From TWA4 sp964613155 (GTDB taxonomy: Bacteria > Bacillota > Clostridia > Lachnospirales > Lachnospiraceae), in the NCBI GenBank assembly GCA_964613155.1, contig CAZTHP010000010.1:1-46854 (forward strand): DNA of 46,854 nucleotides. Reading direction: 5' to 3'. The notes beneath the pieces were generated by a model. The model did not search any database. It saw only the letters and a list, made by a program, of their open reading frames with translations, and was not told where the DNA came from. The position numbers and the translations under genes are program-made. This document shows positions 25,201 to 32,576 of the stretch, one piece after another; within the stretch, counting starts at the first letter, position 1; each line of letters opens with the position of its first letter.

Positions 25201-26106
25201 ATGAAAGAACCTATAAAGAAACGCGGAAGTATCTGGCGTTGTTTTTCACCAATTTTAATCTATATGCTGCTGCAGGAGGGAGTTTCCTTTCTGGTTTTGC
25301 TGGTCTACTATAGTCGGCAAGGACTCTTTGAGCAGATGGAGCAGCTGAATATGGATGCAGTTTTGAATCAGATGTTTTCTGCTGTATTGGAAAATATTGA
25401 TTATTTGAGTTTTTTGACGATGGCATTTAGTTATGTCCTGTTAATCCCGCTTTTTTGGTGGATGTATCAAAAAGACCGGAGACGAAATCAGCTGAGAGAA
25501 TCTGCCAAAACGGAAATAAGTGCAGAGGGAGCAGCCGGACCGACGAAGGTTTCTGTAAAATATTATGGGATTTTGCTGATGGGCGGTGCAGCCTCTTGCC
25601 TGGCAGCCTCTAATATGATTTCGCTTAGTGGAATGGCAGAGACTTCGGCAGGTTATGCAGAAGCCTCAAACGTTCTTTACAGTGCTGGATTTTTGCCGGA
25701 ACTTTTGGTTTTGGGCATTTTATCTCCGATTGCGGAAGAATTTCTGTTCCGTGGCTTGATTTACCGTCGTTTTCAGGAATTCACGCCGCTGTTGTCTTCC
25801 ATGCTCTGGGCTTCCTTGACATTTGCTTTTATGCATGGAAATCTGGTTCAGGGAATTTATGCATTTGTAATCGGATTTATCTTCTGTTACGTATACGAAC
25901 GCTATGGTTCGATCGTAGCCCCGATCGTGATGCATATGGCATCGAATCTGGTGTCAGTTATTGCCAGCGAAACTGGAATTTTGGATGTTTTGTATAAAGA
26001 TTTTGTGGTTTTCCTGACCGCAACCTTTATCTGCTGCCTGCTTGTCGTGGGAATGTTTTATCTGATCGAGCGATATGTGCGCCCAATTACCGAGCAGGGA
26101 GAATAG
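25201..26106 (+). CDS. CPBP-family intramembrane metalloprotease
   Basis: A 301-residue polytopic membrane protein with about eight hydrophobic segments and the Abi/CPBP motifs: E179-E180-F-L-F-R184 (PIAEEFLFRGLIYRRF), then FAFMHGN, and PIVMHMASNL near the end, which supply the metal-binding Glu/His set. Relatives process prenylated proteins or provide bacteriocin immunity; no bacteriocin genes are near. The start is the ATG at 25201 (AAAGGA 10 nt upstream); the frame is open back to 25138 but that part is repeat-derived. It is a single gene, downstream of the repeat cluster, with no clear promoter of its own visible apart from the repeat region. Confidence 0.85.
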   Translation: MKEPIKKRGSIWRCFSPILIYMLLQEGVSFLVLLVYYSRQGLFEQMEQLNMDAVLNQMFSAVLENIDYLSFLTMAFSYVLLIPLFWWMYQKDRRRNQLRESAKTEISAEGAAGPTKVSVKYYGILLMGGAASCLAASNMISLSGMAETSAGYAEASNVLYSAGFLPELLVLGILSPIAEEFLFRGLIYRRFQEFTPLLSSMLWASLTFAFMHGNLVQGIYAFVIGFIFCYVYERYGSIVAPIVMHMASNLVSVIASETGILDVLYKDFVVFLTATFICCLLVVGMFYLIERYVRPITEQGE

Positions 26107-26201
26107 ACAGCACGAGAAAAGCTGCATTCTGTAATTTTAGCAGTGATCAATGTGTGCGATTACAGAGAGAAGGAAGTACATAGAAAAAAAGCAGTACATA
26201 G

Positions 26202-26264
26202 AAAAAAGCAGGAACTTTGCTGGATGTACAATAGATGGTACAATTTACAAAGTCCCTGCTTTTT
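26202..26264. terminator. Bidirectional terminator, CPBP / NlpC-P60 genes
   Basis: Stem AAAAAAGCAGGAACTTTG (26202-26219) / CAAAGTCCCTGCTTTTT (26248-26264) with one mismatch and an inner GTAC/GTAC pair. A- and T-tracts serve both convergent genes. Confidence 0.8.
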
Positions 26265-26266
26265 CG

Positions 26267-27340
26267 TTATCTTAAATATGTTACGTATTTAACCGGTGTA
26301 TCGTAGTTGATATGAGAAATCTTACAGCCGCTTTTGGAATTGGCTTCGTGCACAATCTGGCTGTTTCCGATGTAAATGGCGACATGGCTAATGGATTGCT
26401 TGCCGTTTTTGTAAAATACGAGATCACCTTTTTGGAGCTGGCTGCGTTTGATGGAACGACCGCCTGCTGCCTGCGAGGTAGAGGTTCTAGGAATGGAAAT
26501 TTTGTGCAATTTGTAGATCGACTGCACAAAGCCAGAACAATCGGCTCCTGTTTTTAAACTGGTTCCGCCCCAGACATAGGGCAATTTTCCAACGTATTGT
26601 TTTGCAGTTGTCGCAATGGAAGAACCGGAAGATGACACGGAACTTGAACTACTTCCAGAACTTGCAGAGTGGGACGTATTTCCAGAACTTGCAGAACTGG
26701 AAGTCGTTCCAGTGGTTTGGCTGCTGGATGCAGTAGAAGATTTTGATGCGGTTTTCATAGAATAACAAAACTGAATATAACTCTGTGCGACATATCCTGT
26801 TTTCGAAGTACCGCTTTTCGTGTATTTTACTTTTGAAAACGCTCGTCCATCGGTTCCGTTTACTTTCTTTTTCAGAACAGTTACTTTCGTATTTTGTGAG
26901 AGTACCGTAACGGTGGAACTGTTCGTCGTGGCTTGTTTGCGCATACGAAGTCCGGAAGCGGTTACTTTTGCACGGAGCGTTCCTGTCTGAGAAGCAATTT
27001 TTGCAGCAGCAGAACCGGTTTTGAAATAAGATGCTTTGACATAACCGGTTACAGAGCCAGACGATATGTAATACCAGGTTCCACCTTCGCCTTTTACCGT
27101 TTTTTTGATAACAGCAGCGGCGTTGTTTTGCATCTTGCCGACAACCTTGCTGTTCGTTGTTGATTTGCTTCGGATATTCACAGAACTCGAAACCTGTGCA
27201 ATCGCGATGTCATCAAATGAATCAGGTTCTCTTGTGATCGAAGCAGCAAAAGCATTTGTACTGCAAAAATACAGAAATAATATAAAAAAAGCAGTACAAA
27301 GAAGTAGGTGCAGAATATTTTGTTTAGATCGTAGGATCAT
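26267..27340 (-). CDS. Secreted SH3 / NlpC-P60 peptidoglycan endopeptidase
   Basis: A 357-residue exported cell-wall hydrolase. The start is taken at the ATG at 27340 (MILRSKQN), which has AAAGGA 10 nt upstream; an ATG at 27349 lies too close to that site. A signal peptide (LHLLLCTAFFILFLYFCSTN, AFAA cleavage) is followed by two bacterial SH3 domains (VNIRSKSTTNSKVVGKMQN and LRMRKQATTNSSTVTVL), then a Ser/Thr-rich linker (about 210-245), then an NlpC/P60 domain. The catalytic Cys is in GADCSGFVQSIY, the His in SHVAIYIGN, and a further His in IVHEAN. Likely cuts the D-Glu to diamino-acid bond of stem peptides. The linker has an internal SS-G-S-A repeat. Confidence 0.93.
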   Translation of the reverse strand: MILRSKQNILHLLLCTAFFILFLYFCSTNAFAASITREPDSFDDIAIAQVSSSVNIRSKSTTNSKVVGKMQNNAAAVIKKTVKGEGGTWYYISSGSVTGYVKASYFKTGSAAAKIASQTGTLRAKVTASGLRMRKQATTNSSTVTVLSQNTKVTVLKKKVNGTDGRAFSKVKYTKSGTSKTGYVAQSYIQFCYSMKTASKSSTASSSQTTGTTSSSASSGNTSHSASSGSSSSSVSSSGSSIATTAKQYVGKLPYVWGGTSLKTGADCSGFVQSIYKLHKISIPRTSTSQAAGGRSIKRSQLQKGDLVFYKNGKQSISHVAIYIGNSQIVHEANSKSGCKISHINYDTPVKYVTYLR

Positions 27341-27349
27341 CACCTTCAT

Positions 27350-27815
27350 TTCCTTTCTAAAAATAAATATTACGTAAATGTTACAAGATAGTTACGATAT
27401 ATAGATGAAGAACGGCAAAAAAAGGTTTTCTTTGAAACGAATTTTAGAAAGAATCTAGAAAAATGTGAAAAATAAGGTTAAAAAGATGCAGGTAGATTTC
27501 GGAAAGAGAAGGTGGATTTTGGAAAGAGCAGGTGGTATAAAAAAATCTCATAAAATAAGCAATTGTTTTGGAAAAATAAAATTTTGAGAAGGAAAAGAAG
27601 ACTTTGGAAAAATGGAAAAAGAATGAAGGAGGGAACTGTTTGAGGAAATCGTTTGAGTCAAGAATGGAGAGCTTAAAAAGAAATAGTAGAAGGGGTAGAA
27701 AGAGTGAAAAAAGGAGGATAGTCAAAAGAACAGATGAAAACAGGAGGAGGTTTGAAAGAACACATAGAAAGACTGAAAGTAGGACATGTTTGAAAGAAAG
27801 AATAAAAAAGAATAT
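27350..27815. other. Intergenic AG-rich region with degenerate repeats
   Basis: A 466-bp stretch strongly biased to A and G on the plus strand. Pieces such as GGTGGATTTTGGAAAGAG (about 27485 and 27510) and TTTGAAAGAA-type runs recur imperfectly. Open frames here are low-complexity Lys/Arg/Glu or their complements and are not believed to be genes. Confidence 0.5.
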
Positions 27816-27842
27816 AAAAAAGGTTCACACAATGTGTGAACC
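27816..27842 (-). terminator. Terminator of tRNA unit A
   Basis: Read on the minus strand: stem GGTTCACACA / TGTGTGAACC (27822-27842), then six T (complement of 27816-27821), right after tRNA-Met. Confidence 0.85.
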
Positions 27843-27847
27843 TTAAG

Positions 27848-27921
27848 TAGCGGAAGGGAGATTCGAACTCTCGACACTACGGGTATGAACCGTATGCTCT
27901 AGCCAACTGAGCTATTCCGCC
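27848..27921 (-). tRNA. tRNA-Met (CAT), elongator, copy A
   Basis: A full cloverleaf can be drawn: acceptor GGCGGAA / TTCCGCT with a G1-U72 pair, D-stem GCTC/GAGC, anticodon stem TACGG/CCGTA with loop TTCATAC (anticodon CAT), T-loop TTCGAAT. The paired position 1 and lack of three G-C pairs in the anticodon stem mark an elongator, not the initiator. One T-stem pair is A-C mismatched (positions 50/64). CCA is not encoded. It follows tRNA-Val in one unit. Confidence 0.93.
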
Positions 27922-27927
27922 ATATGA

Positions 27928-28000
27928 TGGGGCCTACAGGGCTCGAACCTGTGACCCTCTGCTTGTAAGGCAGATGCTCTCCCAGCTGAGCTAAGACCCC
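27928..28000 (-). tRNA. tRNA-Val (TAC), copy A
   Basis: Acceptor GGGGTCT / AGGCCCC, D-stem GCTC/GAGC, anticodon stem TCTGC/GCAGA with loop CTTACAA (anticodon TAC), T-arm ACAGG TTCGAGC CCTGT. CCA is not encoded. First gene of unit A, 6 bp before tRNA-Met. Confidence 0.95.
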
Positions 28001-28048
28001 GAATCATCTGTCAGCTTTTTGATTTCTCTGTTCGCTGACGACTTCTAT

Positions 28049-28077
28049 ACTATATCCTATAAATCAAAAAAAGTCAA
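28049..28077 (-). promoter_or_regulatory. Promoter of tRNA unit A
   Basis: On the minus strand TTGACT (complement of 28072-28077), 17-bp spacer, TATAGT (complement of 28049-28054). Confidence 0.8.
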
Positions 28078-28150
28078 GCGAATTTTTGAAAAAAAATAAA
28101 TTTTTGCAACGATTCATATAATTATACCGATTTAGGTATGGAGATACTGC

Positions 28151-28624
28151 TTATGCAGGCAGTAAAAGCGCGATTGCCTGAGCAGCAATTCCCTCCTGAC
28201 GTCCGGTAAAACCAAGACCTTCTTCTGTAGTTGCTTTGATGCAGACTTGATTTTCTTCGATTTCCAGTGCATGCGCTACATTTTTGACCATCTCCGGACG
28301 GTAAGGTGCAAGCTTCGGACGCTGTGCAATGATCGTAGCATCAATATTGCCGATCCGATAGCCGTTTTCACGCAGAAGTTTTCCGACATGCTGGAGCAGC
28401 AGGATACTGGAAATACCGGCATATTGTGGATCGGTATCTGGGAAATGCTGTCCGATGTCTCCTAAAGCAGAAGCACCTAGTAAAGCATCCATAATTGCGT
28501 GAACGACAACATCTGCATCGGAATGGCCTAAAAGACCTTTTTCGAAGGGGATTGTAACTCCGCCTAAAATTAGCGCACGATCTTCTGTGAGACGGTGCAC
28601 ATCATAACCCATACCAATTCGCAT
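28151..28624 (-). CDS. ispF: 2-C-methyl-D-erythritol 2,4-cyclodiphosphate synthase
   Basis: Methylerythritol-phosphate pathway enzyme making the cyclic diphosphate precursor of isoprenoids. The 157-residue length is normal. The start is the ATG at 28624 (MRIGMGYDVHRL) with AAGGAGG 7 nt upstream. Metal-binding D8-x-H10 is in GYDVHRL. The motif LLGHSDADVVVHAIMDALLG carries the second metal His and the signature, and FTGRQEGIAAQA lies near the C-terminus. It is not fused to ispD and not beside it. It sits alone between two tRNA transcription units on the same strand, so it may partly depend on transcription from tRNA unit B or on an unseen promoter. Confidence 0.96.
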   Translation of the reverse strand: MRIGMGYDVHRLTEDRALILGGVTIPFEKGLLGHSDADVVVHAIMDALLGASALGDIGQHFPDTDPQYAGISSILLLQHVGKLLRENGYRIGNIDATIIAQRPKLAPYRPEMVKNVAHALEIEENQVCIKATTEEGLGFTGRQEGIAAQAIALLLPA

Positions 28625-28829
28625 CGTGAAACCTCCTTGTTGTGAAAATGAAATAAAATGTGTGATCGATTCCCTGCAAGAAAATGAGCCTTTTATCTCT
28701 GTAATGCAAGAGGGAATCATGAAAAGCAATCAATTCAAGAAGCAATCTATGCATGATTTCAAATCTATGCATGATCGTAAAGAAAATACCGCGTGATTGC
28801 AAGCACAGTATTTTCATCGCTGTTCGCAT

Positions 28830-28859
28830 AAAAAAAGGGTTCACACAAAATGTGAACCC
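28830..28859 (-). terminator. Terminator of tRNA unit B
   Basis: Minus strand: stem GGGTTCACA / TGTGAACCC (28837-28859), then T-run (complement of 28830-28836). Similar to the unit A terminator but with changes in stem and loop. Confidence 0.85.
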
Positions 28860-28863
28860 CAAA

Positions 28864-28937
28864 TAGCGGAAGGGAGATTCGAACTCTCGACACTACGGGT
28901 ATGAACCGTATGCTCTAGCCAACTGAGCTATTCCGCC
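28864..28937 (-). tRNA. tRNA-Met (CAT), elongator, copy B
   Basis: Identical over its length to the copy at 27848-27921, including the A-C mismatch in the T-stem. Anticodon CAT in loop TTCATAC. Confidence 0.93.
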
Positions 28938-28943
28938 ATATGA

Positions 28944-29016
28944 TGGGGCCTACAGGGCTCGAACCTGTGACCCTCTGCTTGTAAGGCAGATGCTCTCCCA
29001 GCTGAGCTAAGACCCC
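28944..29016 (-). tRNA. tRNA-Val (TAC), copy B
   Basis: Identical to 27928-28000, with the same 6-bp spacer to tRNA-Met. Anticodon TAC. Confidence 0.95.
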
Positions 29017-29095
29017 GTAAATAGAATCGCAATCATCAAATCAAAACGAAAAGCTTGAGAGGAATCTCTCGAACCGTTTTGCTGAATGCCTGTAC

Positions 29096-29124
29096 AGTAT
29101 ACTCCGGATTTTATAAAAAGTCAA
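29096..29124 (-). promoter_or_regulatory. Promoter of tRNA unit B
   Basis: Minus strand TTGACT (complement of 29119-29124), 17-bp spacer, TATACT (complement of 29096-29101). Confidence 0.8.
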
Positions 29125-29295
29125 GCAGTTTTTAAGAAAAAATTTAGAATTCGAAGGAAAAATTCTCAAAAAATTCATTATGATTCTTGGAGAGTCTATG
29201 TTATACTAAAACGTATCGGAAGAATTGACATTTTGTTCACGATATGCATTTGAGGAAGATCACAGTCTGTGACAGCAGATTGAAAGGTAAAGATT

Positions 29296-30234
29296 ATGGA
29301 TAACTATTATTTTATTGTGAATCCGCTGGCATCTTCTGGTAAGGCAGCGGTTGTCTGGCGTGACTGTAAGAATTATTTAGATAAGCACCATATTGCGTAT
29401 GAAGTATTTATGACATCTTATGGAGGGCATGCTGCAAAGCTGGCGGCAGCATTGACGACAAGTGAAGAACGGACGAAGGATAAGACGATCATTGTAATTG
29501 GCGGTGACGGTACTTTGGGCGATGTAGTAAGTGGAATCAATATTTCCGCACAAGTAGCATTGGCTTATATTCCCGGTGGTTCGGGGAATGATTTTGCCAA
29601 GAGCAATCACATTTCCAAAAGACCGGTCAGACGTTTGAAACAGATCCTTCGTCGCAAAAAGATCGTATGGATGGATTACGGGATTATTTCCTATATTCAG
29701 GGAGAACTGCAGCAGCGCCGCTTTATGGTCAGCAGCGGATTGGGATTGGATGCCAAGATTTGCGACGGGGTGCAGATCAGTCCATTGAAATCTTTTTTTA
29801 ATAAATTTCATATCGGTAGAGTGGTTTATATTGAAGTGGGTCTGCGGGCAGTGTTTAAAGAAAAACCGATTTCCCTGCAGCTGCAGCTCGATGGAGTGCG
29901 CACTTTAGATTTAGAAGATGTCCGCTATATTTCCATTCAGATACAGCCAAGTGAAGGCGGCGGTTTTAAGATGGCACCGCAGGCAGATAATCAGGATGGA
30001 ATGTTTGATTTGTGTATTGTGACCACTAGAAAGCGCTTGCAGCTGATCCGGATTTTATTGGCATCTTTATTTGGAAGGCATGTAAAGATGCATGGGGTGC
30101 ATATGATAAGATGTACATCAGCGGCATTTCGCATGAGCCAAAGTGTTTGTGTTCATACAGATGGAGAAATTTGTGGACATCTGAAAGAGTTTAATGTATT
30201 ATGTGAAAAGCGTAAGCTAAAGATGATCATGTAG
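29296..30234 (+). CDS. Diacylglycerol/lipid kinase family protein (YegS/BmrU type)
   Basis: A 312-residue cytoplasmic lipid kinase. The N-terminal fold starts YYFIVNPLASSGKA. The nucleotide-binding motif GGDGTLGDVVSGI is at about 75-87, and IPGGSGNDFAKS is the family's second signature; the C-terminal beta domain ends with VHTDGEICG. It phosphorylates a lipid such as diacylglycerol or undecaprenol; which one is not decidable. GAAAGG lies 8 nt before the ATG. The PAP2 phosphatase gene starts 76 bp later with no terminator between, so kinase and lipid phosphatase are probably made together, which suggests a lipid phosphate recycling pair. Confidence 0.9.
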   Translation: MDNYYFIVNPLASSGKAAVVWRDCKNYLDKHHIAYEVFMTSYGGHAAKLAAALTTSEERTKDKTIIVIGGDGTLGDVVSGINISAQVALAYIPGGSGNDFAKSNHISKRPVRRLKQILRRKKIVWMDYGIISYIQGELQQRRFMVSSGLGLDAKICDGVQISPLKSFFNKFHIGRVVYIEVGLRAVFKEKPISLQLQLDGVRTLDLEDVRYISIQIQPSEGGGFKMAPQADNQDGMFDLCIVTTRKRLQLIRILLASLFGRHVKMHGVHMIRCTSAAFRMSQSVCVHTDGEICGHLKEFNVLCEKRKLKMIM

Positions 30235-30310
30235 CAGCTGGGCAGAGTGGATTTACACTTTGCCTGTACTGGTTCACGGATCAAAATTAAGAATGGAAAG
30301 AAGGAATACG

Positions 30311-30991
30311 ATGAATAGCAGGCATTTTAAAGAAGAATTTAAAAGGAAATCCTGGGTGTTTTTGTATGTTTTTATCTACTTTCCCTGGTTTTTTATTCTG
30401 GAAAAGGTGGTACAGGATCAGTATTATTTGATCGAGTGTAAGGTTGACCATTTCATACCGTTTTGTGAGTACTTTATTGTACCGTACTTATTTTGGTTTG
30501 TATATGTAGCAGGAAGCTTTGTATGGTTTTTGTGGCAGGAAGATGATAAGCTGTTTTATAAATTTAGCGCTGTAATGTTTGGCGGGATGACGATTGCGTT
30601 GATCATTTATACGCTTTTCCCGAATGGTATTCATTTGCGTCCCAATATTGACCCGTCGAAGAATGTATTTGCATGGGCGACTTCGATGATTTATGCGGCA
30701 GATACCTGTACGAATGTATTTCCCAGTCTTCATGTGTATACCAGTGCCGTGATTGGAATTTTCTTTTCCAAGACGCAGTTAGCAGCTCGGAAGCGTTGGG
30801 TGAAGCCGCTGATGTTTGGCATAAGTGCGAGTATTATTTTATCTACAGTTTTTTTAAAGCAGCATTCTGTTTTGGATCTGTTAGCGGGAAGCGTCATGGC
30901 ATGGGCTTTGTGCAGAGCGGCCTTTGTAAGTGAAGAAGAAAGTGGGACATCTTCTATGCGAAAGCGCAGAAGCAGTCTGGTACTTCGCTGA
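30311..30991 (+). CDS. PAP2-family membrane phosphatase
   Basis: A 226-residue integral membrane protein with about six hydrophobic segments. The start is the ATG at 30311 (GAAGG 6 nt upstream), not the upstream in-frame ATG at 30260, which has no ribosome binding site. PAP2 motifs are NGIHLRP (a degenerate first motif), FPSLHVYTSA (second motif with the catalytic His) and STVFLKQHSVLDLLAG (third motif with the nucleophile His). It likely dephosphorylates a lipid phosphate or diphosphate on the outer face. It is paired with the lipid kinase upstream. The C-terminus is short and basic. Confidence 0.87.
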   Translation: MNSRHFKEEFKRKSWVFLYVFIYFPWFFILEKVVQDQYYLIECKVDHFIPFCEYFIVPYLFWFVYVAGSFVWFLWQEDDKLFYKFSAVMFGGMTIALIIYTLFPNGIHLRPNIDPSKNVFAWATSMIYAADTCTNVFPSLHVYTSAVIGIFFSKTQLAARKRWVKPLMFGISASIILSTVFLKQHSVLDLLAGSVMAWALCRAAFVSEEESGTSSMRKRRSSLVLR

Positions 30992-31035
30992 TCGTAGGCG
31001 TGAGATCCTGGTCGATGATAGGAACGTGATCCTTG

Positions 31036-31105
31036 CTGCTGATGGGAGAGCCTCTGACTGCTGATGGTAGTATGCCTTTGGCTGCTGATGAGATAGTGCC
31101 CTCGC
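31036..31105 (+). repeat. 22-24 bp tandem array after PAP2 gene
   Basis: Three adjoining imperfect units beginning CTGCTGATG at 31036, 31058 and 31082, with diverged second halves (AGCCTCTGA, ATGCCTTTGG, GTGCCCTCGCT). Confidence 0.75.
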
Positions 31106-31207
31106 TTATAGGCTTGATCCGGATGGAACCGGTTCAGATTGAGATGGGGAGCGTTTCCTGAAAAGGGAAAAGATAAAAAATAAAAGATAAAAGATAGAAA
31201 ATATCGG

Positions 31208-31323
31208 AAAAGGGACTGTGTACGAGGTGATATGCTCCCTTCTAGGTAGACAAGTGAAATAATAAAAACTTGTTACTTAGGAGGGAACATATCATTTTTC
31301 CTTCGGGTGACAGTCCCTTTTTT
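31208..31323. repeat. Large palindrome (116 bp), MITE-like
   Basis: The two halves pair along almost the whole length: AAAAGGGACTGT / ACAGTCCCTTTT, GTGATATG / CATATCAT, TCCCTTCTA / TAGGAGGGA, ACAAGT / ACTTGT, around an A/T loop near 31255-31268. The ends also form a terminator-like stem with a T-tract. A non-autonomous insertion element or a large terminator structure are both possible. Confidence 0.7.
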
Positions 31324-31333
31324 GATCGTATGC

Positions 31334-31435
31334 TTTAGCAGCACTTATATGCAGGTGTTTTAAGAGCACTCATATGCAGGCAATCTAGAGGTACTCATGT
31401 TTAGGCGATTTAACAGCACTTATATGTAGATGCCG
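31334..31435 (+). repeat. 25-26 bp tandem array before the CBS gene
   Basis: Four adjoining units starting at 31334, 31361, 31386 and 31411 of the type TTAGCAGCACTTATATGCAGG. The array stops one base before the stop codon of the convergent CBS gene (31437). Confidence 0.85.
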
Positions 31436-31436
31436 A

Positions 31437-31868
31437 TTATTTCGTCTCGCTGGAAGATTTAGGTGCTACAATATATTTATTATAGAAATATTGGATGACA
31501 TCACGGCGTTTTATAATGCCGATAAAGGTGTTATCATCGTCTACTACGGGAACGAAGTTTTGATAGGTAGACATCTGAAATACTTCTTCCGCAGTTGCGT
31601 GAATATTGATCGGTTCATAAATTCGACGAACATCTAAAGTTGAGATGGGGATGTTCTTGGCGTTGCTGAGATCAAATTCGAATGTTTTCTTCAGATTATA
31701 AAGAAGATCGCCTTCAGAAATGATACCAGAGTAAACGCCCTTTTCATCAATGATCGGTAAAACGGAGTGGCGGTATTCTTCTAGAATATCAAGCGTTTCC
31801 TGAAGGGTTGAATCTGTCCGTACATAAGCGAGTTCGCTTTTCGGGGTTAAAAAAAATAAAATATTCAT
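31437..31868 (-). CDS. CBS-domain pair protein
   Basis: A 143-residue cytoplasmic protein made of two CBS domains (about 8-62 and 82-136: TLQETLDILEEYRHSVLPII, YSGIISEGDLL; then FVPVVDDDNTFIGIIKRRDV). CBS pairs bind adenine nucleotides and regulate a partner; here they stand alone, so the target is unknown. The start ATG at 31868 has AGGAG about 8 nt upstream. A good promoter lies upstream at 31931-31959. It is convergent with the PAP2 gene, separated by repeats and the large palindrome. Confidence 0.88.
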   Translation of the reverse strand: MNILFFLTPKSELAYVRTDSTLQETLDILEEYRHSVLPIIDEKGVYSGIISEGDLLYNLKKTFEFDLSNAKNIPISTLDVRRIYEPINIHATAEEVFQMSTYQNFVPVVDDDNTFIGIIKRRDVIQYFYNKYIVAPKSSSETK

Positions 31869-31930
31869 TTATCAAATTTCTCCTTTTTTGCTGCTTCGTT
31901 CGTAAACAGGGAATTTTATCCTGTTCTTTT

Positions 31931-31959
31931 ATTATACCGTAAAATGTTAAAAGAGCCAA
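31931..31959 (-). promoter_or_regulatory. Promoter of the CBS gene
   Basis: Minus strand TTGGCT (complement of 31954-31959), 17-bp spacer, TATAAT (complement of 31931-31936). Confidence 0.7.
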
Positions 31960-32028
31960 TTATTAAACTATGTAGTTTCTATAAAAAAATTATGAACTAT
32001 TATAAAAAATATCTTTGTGATTTGAAGG

Positions 32029-32057
32029 TTGACAAATTTGGAGAAATTGCATACAAT
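32029..32057 (+). promoter_or_regulatory. Promoter of the T-box / cysE transcript
   Basis: TTGACA (32029-32034), exact 17-bp spacer, TACAAT (32052-32057), about 50 bp before the T-box leader. Confidence 0.85.
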
Positions 32058-32104
32058 TTAATAAAAGTTAAGAAAAAGACTTTGAAGGAGAAAAGTAATT
32101 TTAA

Positions 32105-32343
32105 CTGCGGTTCAAAAGAGAGGGATGTCATAGGCTGAAAGCATCCTGGATATGCGTTAATTGGAAGTGCGCTCCGGAGTTGATTTTGTGAACAGGATTA
32201 GAACACCTCAGTAGCGGAATCCGTTTTCCGCGTTAAGGAATTGAGAAAGAGTAGGAAATCAGGATATTTTCGATTCTTTGAATAAGAGTGGAACCACGTA
32301 ATTGACGTCTCTTGTATGCATCTGCATACAGAGGCTTTTTTTA
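32105..32343 (+). promoter_or_regulatory. T-box leader, probably cysteine-specific
   Basis: The conserved T-box sequence AGTGGAACCACG is at 32287-32298, preceded by AGAACACCTCAGTAG and GCGTTAAGG, elements usual between stem I and the antiterminator. A stem I candidate starts near 32117, and a TGC triplet (32168-32170, in GGAAGTGCGCTCC) is the likely Cys specifier. The terminator arms GTCTCTTGTATGCA (32307-32320) / TGCATACAGAGGC (32323-32335) are followed by seven T. CGTCTCTT can pair instead with AAGAG before the T-box sequence to form the antiterminator. Uncharged tRNA-Cys would allow transcription of cysE and perhaps cysS. Specifier assignment rests partly on the downstream genes. Confidence 0.85.
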
Positions 32344-32437
32344 TTTACGCGAGTAGCGATGAAAATGCTGTGCTTGCACAAGCATTTGAGGAGTACCGCG
32401 ATAACTTGAGAAACTCGCAGCGCGTGTTTCTCATAGT
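32344..32437 (+). repeat. 94-bp dispersed structured repeat, copy 2
   Basis: Identical over 94 bp to 24946-25039. It starts right after the T-run of the T-box terminator and lies in the cysE leader, 139 bp before the start codon. The two hairpins are conserved. Confidence 0.92.
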
Positions 32438-32576
32438 CAGAGAAAAGTGGTAGGCTTTTGGATTTGATTCAGACAAGATATTGTCTATTTGATTAGGGAA
32501 AGGAGACTGCGCTGCTGTTCCATTGTGACAGGACAATACAAAGGAACTATGCAACGAAATTTAAGGAAATTTATTT

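Noticed and set aside
27444..27846. Lys/Arg-rich or Phe/Leu-rich open frames in the AG-rich intergenic region
   Set aside because: They follow base composition on the two strands, have low complexity and no domain, and overlap the terminator of a tRNA unit.
27848..28937. tRNA-Met genes as initiator tRNA
   Set aside because: The acceptor end is paired at position 1 (G-U) and the anticodon stem lacks three consecutive G-C pairs, so they are elongators.
31944..32138. A 64-residue open frame in the region of the T-box promoter
   Set aside because: It spans the consensus promoter and the start of the T-box leader and has no ribosome binding site.
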